Shown piece by piece: positions 45,143 through 53,664 of a stretch of DNA of 64,000 nt. A model generated the notes under the pieces. It made no database searches and was not told the DNA's origin. It worked only from the letters and a program-made list of their open reading frames with translations. This DNA is from CAZSXU01 sp964610505 (GTDB taxonomy: Bacteria; Arandabacterota; Arandabacteria; JAGLYR01). How positions within the stretch are numbered: position 1 is the first letter of the stretch; every line of letters starts with the position of its first letter. The DNA lies in the NCBI GenBank assembly GCA_964610505.1, contig CAZSXU010000007.1:62001-126000 (forward strand), given 5' to 3'. The translations under genes were made by a program, and so were the position numbers.

Positions 45143-46549
45143 ATGCTGATCGGCGGGGAATGGATCGAGAGGAAGGAAACGATCGATGTGGTCAATCCCT
45201 ACGACGGTTCGATCGTGGGGCGGGTGGCGCAAGGGACGAAGAGCGACGTGGTTCGCGCCGTCGCCGCGGCAGAGCGCGGGCTCGAGCAGATGGGCCGGCT
45301 CACCGCCGCCGAGCGGGCCGAGATTCTGCTGCGAACGGCCGGGGGCATCGAAGAGCGGAGCGAGGATCTGTCGCGCCTCATCGCCCGGGAAGTCGGCAAG
45401 ACCCTCGGGGAAGCGCGCGGGGAGGTCGGGCGCGCCGTTTCCACATTCACCTTCTCGTCCGAAGAAGCGAAGCGCATTCACGGGGAGACGATTCCCGTCG
45501 ATGCGGTGGCGGCGGGGAAGGGGAAATGGGGAGTTTCGATTCGCGTTCCCGTCGGGATCGTCGCGGCGATCTCTCCATTCAACTTTCCCCTGAATCTGGT
45601 GGCCCACAAGGTTGCGCCCGCGCTGGCCGCCGGCAATGCCGTGGTGCTCAAGCCGGCTACGGTGACGCCGCTCGTCGCCATCGAGTTGGGCCGGATCCTC
45701 CTCGAGGCGGGGCTGCCGTCGCACGCGCTCGGCATCGTCACGGGTCCGGGGTCCGAAATCGGCGATGCCCTCTCCGGCCATCCGGCGGTTCGGATGGTGA
45801 CCTTCACCGGGTCGATGGAAGTCGGTGAGAAGATCTGCCGAACCGCGGGGCTCAAGAAGCTGACGATGGAACTGGGGTCCAACTCGCCCGTGATTCTGAT
45901 GGAGGACGCGAATCTGGAAGCGGCGGTTCGGAAGATTCGAACCGCCGGGTATGCCGTGGCGGGACAGGTGTGCATCTCGGTCCAACGGGTGATCGTCCAT
46001 GAGGCGGTTTACGATGAGTTCTTGTCGAAGATCGTCCCCGCCGTGGACTCGCTCCGGATGGGAGATCCGCTGGACGAAACCACCGAACTCGGTCCCATGA
46101 TCACGGAGGACGAGGTCGGAAGGGCCGCTGCGTGGATCGAAGACGCGATCGCCTCGGGCGCGCGCCTGGAGTGCGGGGGGAGAATCGACGGTCCGTTTCT
46201 GACTCCGGCCGTTCTCACGGGGGACGTGCGCCGATCCAGAGTCTGGACCCACGAGCTGTTCGCTCCTGCGATTGTGGTGGTGCGGGCGAAGAACCTGGAC
46301 GAGGCCATCCAACTGGCCAACGATTCGCCCTACGGTCTGCAGGCGGGCGTGTTCACCGAACGTCTGGGAGATGCACTCCGGGTGATCCGGGAAGTCGAGG
46401 TCGGGGGAGTGATGGTGAACGAAGCGCCGACTTTCCGTGTGGACAACATGCCCTACGGCGGCGTCAAGGGGAGCGGTCTTGGGAGAGAGGGCGCTCGGTA
46501 CGCGGTGGAGGAAATGACGGAACTGCGGATGATCGGTTTCCAGATCTGA
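45143..46549 (+). CDS. NAD(P)-dependent aldehyde dehydrogenase
   Basis: 468 residues, full-length ALDH. Catalytic nucleophile C277 (AVAGQVCISVQRVIV), general base E243 (TMELGSNSPVIL), oxyanion Asn in SPFNFPLNLVAHKVAPALAA (N147), cofactor lysine in VVLKPATVTP (K170), the Rossmann turn FTGSMEVGEKI and the C-terminal YGGVKGSGLGREGARYAVEE. The wording is closest to the lactaldehyde/GapN-like or phosphonoacetaldehyde groups (ALDH11/21-type) that use small aldehydes; which one cannot be told. It has its own promoter. The divergent zinc alcohol dehydrogenase at 43304 could supply its substrate, as an inference only. Confidence 0.93.
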   Translation: MLIGGEWIERKETIDVVNPYDGSIVGRVAQGTKSDVVRAVAAAERGLEQMGRLTAAERAEILLRTAGGIEERSEDLSRLIAREVGKTLGEARGEVGRAVSTFTFSSEEAKRIHGETIPVDAVAAGKGKWGVSIRVPVGIVAAISPFNFPLNLVAHKVAPALAAGNAVVLKPATVTPLVAIELGRILLEAGLPSHALGIVTGPGSEIGDALSGHPAVRMVTFTGSMEVGEKICRTAGLKKLTMELGSNSPVILMEDANLEAAVRKIRTAGYAVAGQVCISVQRVIVHEAVYDEFLSKIVPAVDSLRMGDPLDETTELGPMITEDEVGRAAAWIEDAIASGARLECGGRIDGPFLTPAVLTGDVRRSRVWTHELFAPAIVVVRAKNLDEAIQLANDSPYGLQAGVFTERLGDALRVIREVEVGGVMVNEAPTFRVDNMPYGGVKGSGLGREGARYAVEEMTELRMIGFQI

Positions 46550-46644
46550 CCGGGTGTGTGTCCGGTTTCTCATTCGGGTCTGATGGGACGCAGATCTCTC
46601 GGGCTCGACCGGCCACCGCGGCCCGGGCCGGGACAGGTTTCCGG

Positions 46645-46674
46645 TTGACGGAGTCCTCGAGCTTGGACTAGAAT
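46645..46674 (+). promoter_or_regulatory. Sigma-70-type promoter of the TPR/matrixin-like pair
   Basis: TTGACG (46645-46650), 18 bases, TAGAAT (46669-46674); each hexamer matches five of six. The first gene starts at 46798, leaving a leader of about 115 bases. Confidence 0.65.
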
Positions 46675-46797
46675 GAAAGATCGTGGCATGTGGATCGAGA
46701 AGGGCGAGGTCGTGGTGGCATCCGGCTGCCGGGCGCCGGTCCGGGCAGGCCGACGGCTCGGGCGGCACGCGGCTGCAAGGTAAGGAGGGAAGCGGTC

Positions 46798-47475
46798 TTG
46801 AAGGGGATCTCTGTTTGGAATCAAACGGTGAGTTGGCTGGTTGGCGGGTTTCTCCTGGCGGGATGGTGCGGCTGTACCGGGGGAGCGGCGGGGACGAAGG
46901 CGGCTGTGGCGGTGAATCCCGAGCTTACGCTGGAACAGCGGATGATCAAGTACCAGGATCTCCTGCGCGAGGATCCGGAGAGTCTCGAAGCCCTGTACCA
47001 GCTCGGGAACGTGTACTTCGATATGGGAGACTACACCGAGGCGCTTGAACGGTACCGCAAGGTTCTCGACAGGGATCCGGAGCACATCCCGGCTCGGGCC
47101 AACCTGGCCGGTGTCCTTCAGGAAATGGGCGAGTTGAAAGAGGCCATCGCCGAGTATCGAATCGTCGTGGAGAAAACGCCCGACGATGCGCGGGCCCACA
47201 GCAATCTGGGCAATGCACTCTACGTGAGCAGTCGCCCCACGCAGGCGATGGATGAATTTCGGCGGGCACTTGAGCTCGATCCGGAGAACCCCCATGCGCA
47301 CTACAACCTAGGCGTGGCCTTCGCCGATGAGGGGTACTTCGAGGAAGCGCTGGTCGAATGGCGCAAGGTCATGGAGGTGGCGCCGAATTCCCCCGTGGGG
47401 GAATCTGCCGAGAGAAACATTGACCGGATCGAGCGAGTGAGAAAGACGTATGAGAAGAAGTCTCCCAACGATTAG
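46798..47475 (+). CDS. TPR-repeat protein with N-terminal export signal
   Basis: 225 residues from TTG 46798, preceded by AAGGAGGG at good spacing. The hydrophobic N-terminus (VSWLVGGFLLAGWCGCTGG) looks like a lipoprotein signal, though the lipobox is poor. Four or five TPR units follow: LEALYQLGNVYFDMGDYTEA, IPARANLAGVLQEMGELKEA, ARAHSNLGNALYVSSRPTQA, PHAHYNLGVAFADEGYFEEA. The last 26 bases overlap the start of the matrixin-like protease gene, so the two are translationally coupled. It probably works as an extracytoplasmic scaffold with that protease. Confidence 0.83.
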   Translation: MKGISVWNQTVSWLVGGFLLAGWCGCTGGAAGTKAAVAVNPELTLEQRMIKYQDLLREDPESLEALYQLGNVYFDMGDYTEALERYRKVLDRDPEHIPARANLAGVLQEMGELKEAIAEYRIVVEKTPDDARAHSNLGNALYVSSRPTQAMDEFRRALELDPENPHAHYNLGVAFADEGYFEEALVEWRKVMEVAPNSPVGESAERNIDRIERVRKTYEKKSPND

Positions 47476-48451
47476 CATTCTGCTGTTGCTGGTCTGGGGA
47501 GCTCCTCCTTCGGTGTCTCTGTCGCAAACTCTTTCCGGCCGGGTTGTGGATGCCCGGACGGGCGCGGGAATCGATCGGTTGCGGATCACGTTTGGTGAGG
47601 CGGCCGACACCACTCGCTCCGGCGGGCATTTTCGCGTCGGCGTCTCCGGAACAGAGCCGTTTCTGATCGACGGCGCGTCCCGGGGATACTCGGTGTTTCT
47701 TCTGGAGGCTCTTTCCCTCGAGGGCGACGCGGAACTCAACGTGACATTGATTCCCCTGGGACCGCTGAGGAGCGGCTACTACCGGAACCTCCTCCACCTG
47801 TTCAAGATGATGACGGGAACGGGGGAACCCGCGCAACGGGCCCTTGAGGACGTTAGCATCGGCTACGACAGCTCTCCCCGGTTCACGGTTCTCCGGCGAT
47901 GGGACCGCCTGCCGATCGGCGTTCACGTGCCGGAGCACCGGGCCAAGGGATTCTCTTGGGACCAGGTGTTCTGGGAGGCCGTCGCGGGGTGGGAACGGAT
48001 GACGGAGCTGGACCTCTTCGAGGCGGTCGAGGACCCGAATCGCGCTCAGGTGCGGGTTCGATATTCGGGCGGGTACTCGAAGGTGGTTTTCGAGCGAGCC
48101 GGTCCCGGGGCGATTCCGCTGGAGGCCACCCTGTGGCTGAGCCCGAATCTCGATCTGGCGGAGGACGTTCGGTCCACGGCGGCACATGAGTTGGGACACG
48201 TCCTGATGCTTCTCGTTCACAGCGAGGACCCGGGGCACCTCATGTACTGGGGAGGGGCCGCCGGTCGGGAGGTGACCGAGGACGAGGCGCTTGTCGTTCG
48301 ATGTCTTTACGGCCTGTCCAATCTGACGGAAATGCACCTCTATCGAGAGACCGTCCCTGTTTCGCGGAAAGTGATTGAGCAAAAACGGGTCTTGACGGTT
48401 GTCCTGATCCAGTTTCTACTTGCGCTGTTCGTGGTCGTTGGGGCCCACTAG
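47450..48451 (+). CDS. Membrane-anchored matrixin-like (metzincin) metalloprotease
   Basis: 333 residues. Signal peptide about 5-25 (LPTISILLLLVWGAPPSVSL). Residues 27-104 resemble a carboxypeptidase-regulatory-like beta sandwich (LSGRVVDARTGAGIDRLRIT). The catalytic region reads AAHELGHVLMLLVHSEDPGH with H246, H250 and H257 as zinc ligands, E247 as base and HLMY (M265) as a Met-turn candidate. This is the HExxHxxxxxxH metzincin pattern, although Leu stands at the usual Gly of HExxHxxGxxH. A C-terminal membrane helix (VLTVVLIQFLLALFVVVGAH, 314-333) should anchor it with the active site outside. The start overlaps the TPR gene by 26 bases. Confidence 0.82.
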   Translation: MRRSLPTISILLLLVWGAPPSVSLSQTLSGRVVDARTGAGIDRLRITFGEAADTTRSGGHFRVGVSGTEPFLIDGASRGYSVFLLEALSLEGDAELNVTLIPLGPLRSGYYRNLLHLFKMMTGTGEPAQRALEDVSIGYDSSPRFTVLRRWDRLPIGVHVPEHRAKGFSWDQVFWEAVAGWERMTELDLFEAVEDPNRAQVRVRYSGGYSKVVFERAGPGAIPLEATLWLSPNLDLAEDVRSTAAHELGHVLMLLVHSEDPGHLMYWGGAAGREVTEDEALVVRCLYGLSNLTEMHLYRETVPVSRKVIEQKRVLTVVLIQFLLALFVVVGAH

Positions 48452-48530
48452 CCCGTCCACCAGCTGAACGGCCAGAGCGAAAGGACGCATGCACAACGCA
48501 GGCCAGTCCGCAGCCACCCAAGGAGTAGGC

Positions 48531-49478
48531 ATGGAAGAACACGCGAGGGTGTACGATTCCGATCAGTCCAGGGTCCGGTCCTGGCTGGCCGAGCTGCGCG
48601 CGCCGTTTCTCACCGGAAGCGTGACGCCCGTGGTACTGGGGTCCGTCGTGGCCTGGCGCGAAACGGGTCGCTTCCACTGGCTTCACTTCATGCTGGCGGC
48701 CCTGGGCGCGGCCTTCCTTCATTTCGGAGCCAACATCGCCAACGATTACTACGATCACCGCAGTGGAAACGACGAGGCCAACGTTCGGTTCATCCGCCCC
48801 TTCAGCGGGGGGTCCCGCCTGATCCAGGAAGGGCTCCTTCCTCCGAAACAGGTTCTGCTGGCATCCGTGTTGTTCTACGCCGCGGCGTTCGCCGTCGGGC
48901 TCTATCTGGCGTGGGCCGTCGGATGGGGAATCGTGATCTTCGGGTTGATCGGAATCCTGGGCGGCTTTTTCTACACGGCCCCTCCCTTCAAACTGGGCTA
49001 CCGTGGGCTCGGCGAGATCATCATCGGGATCAACTTCGGGGTTCTCTGCGTCCTGGGCGGATACTATGTACAGACGCAACGATTGAGTATGGAGGCGTTT
49101 CTCATTTCGCTTCCGATGGCCTTTCTGATCATGGCCGTCCTGTGGATCAATCAGTTCCCCGACTTCGAGGCGGATCGTCAGGTGGGCAAGCATCACTGGG
49201 TGATTCGCCTGGGCCGGAGGAAATCGATCGCCGTCTACGCCGGGTTGCTCGTGGGAACGTATGCCGTCATTGCCATCGGGCTTCTGTCAAGGACGTTTCC
49301 GGTTGCCGCGGCACTCGGCCTCGTGCCGCTCCCTCTCGCGGCGAAGGCGTTTGTGACGGCCCGGAAGTACTACGATGAGCCCCCGAAGCTGGTTCCCGCC
49401 AACGGAAGCACGATCGTGATTCACCTTGCCACGGGCGTTCTTCTTTCCGCCGGATACCTCATCTCACGTCTCGTGTAG
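48531..49478 (+). CDS. UbiA family prenyltransferase (MenA-like)
   Basis: 315 residues, about eight to nine membrane helices. Both Asp-rich, Mg-prenyl-diphosphate-binding motifs are present: ANIANDYYDHRSGND in loop 2-3 and WINQFPDFEADRQVGKHHWV in loop 6-7. SGGSRLIQEGLLPP is typical of 1,4-dihydroxy-2-naphthoate octaprenyltransferase-like proteins. It would attach a prenyl chain to an aromatic acceptor in quinone biosynthesis; no other menaquinone gene is nearby. ATG 48531 has AAGGAG six bases upstream; ATG 48489 is in frame without a site. Confidence 0.9.
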   Translation: MEEHARVYDSDQSRVRSWLAELRAPFLTGSVTPVVLGSVVAWRETGRFHWLHFMLAALGAAFLHFGANIANDYYDHRSGNDEANVRFIRPFSGGSRLIQEGLLPPKQVLLASVLFYAAAFAVGLYLAWAVGWGIVIFGLIGILGGFFYTAPPFKLGYRGLGEIIIGINFGVLCVLGGYYVQTQRLSMEAFLISLPMAFLIMAVLWINQFPDFEADRQVGKHHWVIRLGRRKSIAVYAGLLVGTYAVIAIGLLSRTFPVAAALGLVPLPLAAKAFVTARKYYDEPPKLVPANGSTIVIHLATGVLLSAGYLISRLV

Positions 49479-49509
49479 CGGGAGGGGAGAGGGCGGACCG
49501 GGAGAAGCG

Positions 49510-50472
49510 ATGTCCCGTTCCCGAACATCCATCATCGTGGTCAACTGGAACACGCGGGCCCTTCTCGCGCGCTGTCTGGCATCGATTCGAGAGACGGCCG
49601 GGAATCTCGGCACCGAGACCCTGGTCGTGGACAACGGGTCGACGGACGGTTCGGCCGCCATGGTGTCCGAGGAGTTCCCGGAGGTCCGTCTCCTCGGCCA
49701 ATCGGAGAATCTCGGGTTTTCCAGGGCCGTGAATCGGGCCCTGTCGGTGGCTTCGGGGGATCTGGTTCTATTGCTCAATTCAGACACGGTGCTCCCTCCG
49801 GGTTCTCTGGAGGCGGCGGTCGCGGCCATGGACCTGGATCCCGGCATCGACGTTCTGGGATGCCGTCTCGTGGGAGAGGACGGAACCGTGCAGCCGTCTT
49901 GTGGGATATTCCCCGGTCTCCGATCCCTCTTCTGGCAAAACGTCTTCATCCTGGCGTTGAGGACGGCGGGGAAACGCCCGGTCAGGTTTCTCTCCCGGTT
50001 CTCGGGGGTGCCGCTGATGCCGCTTCGGGATCTCCTGGAACTCTGGGATTCGCGTGGCACGCTCGACGTCGAGTGGGTGTCCGGGGCGTTTCTGCTCACG
50101 CGCCGGAGCGTGTTTCATCGCGTGGGAGAGATGGACGAAGCCTTCTGGCTCTTCGGCGAGGACATGGATTGGTGTTGGCGGGTCGTTCTCTCGGGGGGGC
50201 GGGTGGTCTACTTCGGCGGCGCGGAGATTGTACATGTCGGCGGTGGGAGCACGGTGGCGAAAGTCGAGAGCGATCTCAGGCACTATCGAGCCAGCCTGAG
50301 GCTGTACGCGAAACACCGCGGGCGCTGGCAAACAGTGATCTACCGAATGCTTCTCGGGGCGGCCGCCCTGGGGCGGCTGGTCGGCTTGGTCCTGGCCCGC
50401 TCCGTGGGGAGGGCGCGTCCCGAGTTTCGATCTCGTGCGGCGCGCGAGTGGGGGCTCATCACGCTGCGGTGA
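49510..50472 (+). CDS. Family 2 glycosyltransferase (rhamnosyltransferase-like)
   Basis: 320 residues. GT-A fold: TSIIVVNWNTRALLARCLAS, ETLVVDNGSTDGSAAMVSEE, GFSRAVNRALSVASGDLVLL and the DxD-type LLNSDTVLPPGSLEAAV. The acceptor region has VEWVSGAFLLTRRSVFHRVG, MDEAFWLFGEDMDWCWRVVL, and the C-terminal amphipathic or membrane-associated helix LGAAALGRLVGLVLARSVGR. This set is usual for dTDP-rhamnosyl or similar transferases of cell-surface polysaccharides. GGAG precedes the ATG. It is followed after 11 bases by a methyltransferase and a small membrane protein, suggesting a surface-glycan mini-operon. Confidence 0.92.
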   Translation: MSRSRTSIIVVNWNTRALLARCLASIRETAGNLGTETLVVDNGSTDGSAAMVSEEFPEVRLLGQSENLGFSRAVNRALSVASGDLVLLLNSDTVLPPGSLEAAVAAMDLDPGIDVLGCRLVGEDGTVQPSCGIFPGLRSLFWQNVFILALRTAGKRPVRFLSRFSGVPLMPLRDLLELWDSRGTLDVEWVSGAFLLTRRSVFHRVGEMDEAFWLFGEDMDWCWRVVLSGGRVVYFGGAEIVHVGGGSTVAKVESDLRHYRASLRLYAKHRGRWQTVIYRMLLGAAALGRLVGLVLARSVGRARPEFRSRAAREWGLITLR

Positions 50473-50483
50473 CGGGGAGATCA

Positions 50484-51440
50484 TTGGAAAAGACGACGGT
50501 CCGGGAATCGAGGGTCGGGGATCGCGTGGAGGTCGCCTGCGTCCTCTGCGGTTGTGGCGAAGCGGAAATCCGCTACCGGTTGGGTGACGTACGCGTGCAG
50601 CGCTGCGTCCAGTGCGGCCTTGTGGCCCTCCAACCCCGATTCCCCGAGGGAGACGTCGAGAGCGTCTACGAAGCCCACGTAGGGGGCCGGACGGCGGTTG
50701 GCGCCGGCGCTGGGGAGAAAGGCGGCTGCCTCGAGGGCATGGAGCGGCGGCCGATCCGTCCCGTGGGGGAGGCGCGCGTCAACCGGCGCCGGCTTGGCGT
50801 CATGGAGAGTCTCACCCGGGGGCGGGACCTGCTCGACGTGGGGGCGGCGGCCGGTCTCTTTCTGCTCGATGCCAAGGCCCGCGGGTGGCGTGTTCGCGGC
50901 ATCGAAGTCTCGGCTCCGGCGGTGGCCCTGGCCGAAAGCCGGGGTCTTCGAATGGAGAGAGGAACCCTCCGGGACGCGCGGCTGGAACACGATGCGCTGG
51001 ACGCCGTCACGATGTGGAACGTGATCGAACACCTGCACGATCCGGTGCGCGATTTGCGGAAAGTGCGGCGCTCCCTTCGGGCTCGTGGAGTTCTCGCCGT
51101 TTCGACGCCTAACTACGACAGCGTGATTCGAACGGTGCGAGGCGCCGGGTGGCACGGGTTCAAGGTCGGCGAGCACCTGAGCATTTTCTCGCCCTCGACC
51201 ATCGGAATGCTTTTCGAGGAAACGGGCTTTGAACCGGTCCGGCTCACCACAAACCGAACGGAACTCATCCGGGCCCGGCGGTTTCTGGCCGGCATTCAGG
51301 ATCGCGCGCCCGGAGCCGTGTACGAGATGCTCCGGCTCGGCCGGGCGGCGGTCAACGGGACCCTTGGAAAGATGCTCTTTTTCGCATGGGAGTCGCTCCT
51401 GAGAGGAGACCGGATCGAGGTGTATGCCCGAAGGCGGTGA
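50484..51440 (+). CDS. Zinc-ribbon SAM-dependent methyltransferase (class I)
   Basis: 318 residues from TTG 50484, with GGGGAG five bases upstream. An N-terminal zinc ribbon, C-x2-C...C-x2-C (ACVLCGCGEAEIRYRLGDVR, VQRCVQCGLV), precedes a methyltransferase-11/12-like domain: GRDLLDVGAAAGLFLLDAKA (motif I), RGIEVSAPAVALAESRGLRM, ALDAVTMWNVIEHLHDPVRD, RKVRRSLRARGVLAVSTPNY. Zinc-ribbon methyltransferases of this type often sit in polysaccharide clusters and act on sugars. It directly follows a family 2 glycosyltransferase, which supports that. The open frame continues upstream within the GT2 gene but is a shadow there. Confidence 0.88.
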   Translation: MEKTTVRESRVGDRVEVACVLCGCGEAEIRYRLGDVRVQRCVQCGLVALQPRFPEGDVESVYEAHVGGRTAVGAGAGEKGGCLEGMERRPIRPVGEARVNRRRLGVMESLTRGRDLLDVGAAAGLFLLDAKARGWRVRGIEVSAPAVALAESRGLRMERGTLRDARLEHDALDAVTMWNVIEHLHDPVRDLRKVRRSLRARGVLAVSTPNYDSVIRTVRGAGWHGFKVGEHLSIFSPSTIGMLFEETGFEPVRLTTNRTELIRARRFLAGIQDRAPGAVYEMLRLGRAAVNGTLGKMLFFAWESLLRGDRIEVYARRR

Positions 51441-51840
51441 GGATCATGAACGATCGGACGTCCCACCGAATCCCGGGCTCACGGGAGGGTCAAGGTTGAG
51501 AATCGGGCCGCCGCGTTTGCTTCTGTCTTTCTCGGTGCTGTACGTGATTCACGTCGCGTACGGGATCTACTATCTGGATCGTGTCGAAGGCGTGACGGCC
51601 TGGTTCTGCCCGCTGATTTTCCTGGTTGGATTGAACGCGCTGGGATTCCTGGTCTGGGTGACGTCTCACCGGTGGGTTTCGCTCGGCAATATCCTGATCC
51701 ATCTTGTCGGGTCACTGGGTGAAGTGAGAAACATACTCGCGGTCGGGTGGCAAGACATCGGAATGGTCAAGTTGCCGATGGTGGCCACCCATTCCCTGAT
51801 GGTGCTGATCTTCCTTCTCATCTACCTGCGCTCGAAATAG
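51424..51840 (+). CDS. Hypothetical small membrane protein, end of GT2/methyltransferase operon
   Basis: 138 residues, not recognised. After a hydrophilic N-terminus come four membrane helices: PPRLLLSFSVLYVIHVAYGI, WFCPLIFLVGLNALGFLVWV, SLGNILIHLVGSLGEVRNIL, VATHSLMVLIFLLIYLRSK. The start overlaps the methyltransferase stop by 17 bases, with GAGG nearby, so the two are likely coupled. Possibly a membrane partner of the glycosylation genes, by position only. Confidence 0.75.
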   Translation: MPEGGEDHERSDVPPNPGLTGGSRLRIGPPRLLLSFSVLYVIHVAYGIYYLDRVEGVTAWFCPLIFLVGLNALGFLVWVTSHRWVSLGNILIHLVGSLGEVRNILAVGWQDIGMVKLPMVATHSLMVLIFLLIYLRSK

Positions 51841-52180
51841 GCGTTTCGAGAGCGAACGCGCCTCGGTCTCGTACCGCCGGAGAGGCGGGAGGGGCGGGGA
51901 AACCGAGTCGGACATCGGGGTCGTCGTTGGAAGACTGCGGGCTCTGCTTCGGTCTATTACCCCTTGAATCCGCTTCTCGATTCGATGTATTGAGGCACGC
52001 CAATATTCTAGTATTCTTGTGCTTAGGTTTGCGAGTCGGATCTTCGAGTTCGGTGTGACGCAAATGACCTTGACAGGCCCTGCAGGCTCGTGTATGTTAT
52101 CGAGGGTGAGCATCCGAGACTGCCCATCCGGACCCCATCAGGGGTCCAAGTTGTTTCACTTGAGAAGGAGGCCAGGAGAC
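51841..52180. other. Intergenic region upstream of the TPR lipoprotein gene
   Basis: About 340 bases. It includes an AT-richer stretch near 51955-52030, a promoter at 52070-52098 and a leader of about 75 bases. Short frames here lack support. Confidence 0.5.
52070..52098 (+). promoter_or_regulatory. Sigma-70-type promoter of the TPR lipoprotein gene
   Basis: TTGACA (52070-52075), 17 bases, TATGTT (52093-52098). Perfect -35 and a -10 matching four of six, about 80 bases before the GTG start. Confidence 0.68.
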
Positions 52181-53437
52181 GTGAGCCGGATTTTGTGTGG
52201 ACGGGTGGTAAGCGCTGCGTTGGTGATGGGGCTGCTCTGGGGGACTGGATGCGGCGCGCCCGTTCAGGATGTGTCGAACGTGACTCAGACCAGCGGCCGG
52301 GAGGATATTGATCCGGCCCGAAGACACCATGCCCTGGCACAACAGTATTTCAAGAACGGTGACTACGACGCGGCCGTGGCGCAGTACAAGAAGGGGCTGG
52401 CCATGGATCCGGCCAGCATCGGGATGATGCGGGGTCTGGCCGAGACCTTCATGAAGCTGGCGGCGCGAAAGAAGGAGACGTTGAAGGTTCAGGACGCGTC
52501 TCCAGACACGAGCCAGGTGGTCAAATCGTATTACGATCAGGCGGTCAGAGTCTACGACGAGGCAATGGAATTCGAGCCGGACAACGTTGAGATCAAGGAA
52601 GGCCGCGCCTATGTGCTCAACGCTGCGATGCGCTATGACGAGGCCGTCGTTGTCTACAGAGACATCCTGAATTCCAAGCCCGATGATGCCGGAGTCTGGG
52701 TCAACCTGGGGTATACGTACAGCAAGAAGGGCGACGTCGATTCGGCTGTGGAGGCCTACAGTCGGGCGGTGGATCTGGATCCTGACGATCGGGATACGGT
52801 GCTCCGAGCCGCGCGCATGCTCTACGACGATGGTCGTGAGAGCGAGTCGCTGCCCTGGTTCAAACGCGCCTACCTGATGGACTCTTCCGATTCGACGCTG
52901 GGCAAGTTCCTGGGGGCTCTCTACATTCGCGACAAAGACTATGAGAACGCCGTTCCCGTTTACGAGACGCTCGTGGCGCGGGATCCCGGGGACTGGAGAT
53001 TACAGATCAACTACGGCGTGGCCCTTGAAAAAACGGATGCGCCGGATGAAGCGCTGTTGGTCTACGATGAAGTCCTTCTGCTGAATCCCGAGAAGGTGGA
53101 AGTCTATTTCCAGGCGGCCGATCTCCTCATGGATATGAGTCGGTACGCCGAGGCGCTCGATTACGCGGAGCGGGGCCTCGCCGTCAACCCCGACATGGCC
53201 AACGGATACGCGTCGAAGGGGAAGGCGCTGGAGAAACTCGGAACCGAGCTCCAGGCGGCGAAGAAGTTCGACGCGGCCGAGGCGCGCTTCGAAGAGGCGA
53301 AGGGAACATTCCAGAAGGGCCTGGCCCTCAACGATCCCCGGCTCAACGATTATTTCAATAAGCAGATCAGCCGGCAGGATCAGCTGATTGCACGGAACGA
53401 GGCGCAGGCGGACGCGGACCAGTACGGATACAATTGA
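52181..53437 (+). CDS. TPR-repeat lipoprotein
   Basis: 418 residues from GTG 52181, with AGGAG close upstream. A hydrophobic N-terminus (ILCGRVVSAALVMGLLWGTG) ends in a Cys at a near-lipobox (WGTGC). At least eight TPR units follow: RRHHALAQQYFKNGDYDAAV, ALAMDPASIGMMRGLAET-like, VKEGRAYVLNAAMRYDEAVV-type, VWVNLGYTYSKKGDVDSAVE, VARDPGDWRLQINYGVALEK, VEVYFQAADLLMDMSRYAEA, NGYASKGKALEKLGTELQAA. No enzyme motif. It probably organises envelope complexes. The 41-bp tandem repeat begins about 65 bases past the stop. Confidence 0.85.
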   Translation: MSRILCGRVVSAALVMGLLWGTGCGAPVQDVSNVTQTSGREDIDPARRHHALAQQYFKNGDYDAAVAQYKKGLAMDPASIGMMRGLAETFMKLAARKKETLKVQDASPDTSQVVKSYYDQAVRVYDEAMEFEPDNVEIKEGRAYVLNAAMRYDEAVVVYRDILNSKPDDAGVWVNLGYTYSKKGDVDSAVEAYSRAVDLDPDDRDTVLRAARMLYDDGRESESLPWFKRAYLMDSSDSTLGKFLGALYIRDKDYENAVPVYETLVARDPGDWRLQINYGVALEKTDAPDEALLVYDEVLLLNPEKVEVYFQAADLLMDMSRYAEALDYAERGLAVNPDMANGYASKGKALEKLGTELQAAKKFDAAEARFEEAKGTFQKGLALNDPRLNDYFNKQISRQDQLIARNEAQADADQYGYN

Positions 53438-53503
53438 TGCCGGAGGGTTCGAGCAGAATCGGAAGATGTCGAGGGGATGTTCTTGCTGGAATGGAAATGC
53501 GAC

Positions 53504-53664
53504 AAGTGTCTTGACCGGTAGTCGCGAACTGCAGAAGACGTCCCAAGTGTCTTGACTGGTAGTCGCGAACTGCAGAAGACGTCCCAAGTGTCTTGACTGG
53601 TAGTCGCGAACGGCAGAAGACGTCCCAAGTGTATTGACCGGTAGTCGCAGAATGCAAAAGAAAT
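53504..53664. repeat. 41-bp tandem repeat, almost four copies, running into mnmA start
   Basis: Copies start at 53504, 53545, 53586 and 53627. The unit begins aagtgtcttgactggtag and continues tcgcgaactgcagaagacgtccc. Copies differ by single bases (accgg or actgg; gaactg or gaacgg; gtctt or gtatt). The last copy is partial and degenerates into the mnmA start: the ATG at 53652 stands where the other copies read CTG. There are no spacers, so it is not a CRISPR array. Confidence 0.92.

Noticed and set aside
44597..46768. Long minus-strand open frame (over 700 codons) opposite the aldehyde dehydrogenase
   Set aside because: His/Arg/Pro-rich translation without domains; it shadows a well-supported plus-strand gene.
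53504..53664. Regular repeats considered as a CRISPR array
   Set aside because: Units are adjacent at 41-base steps without unique spacers, and no cas genes are present.
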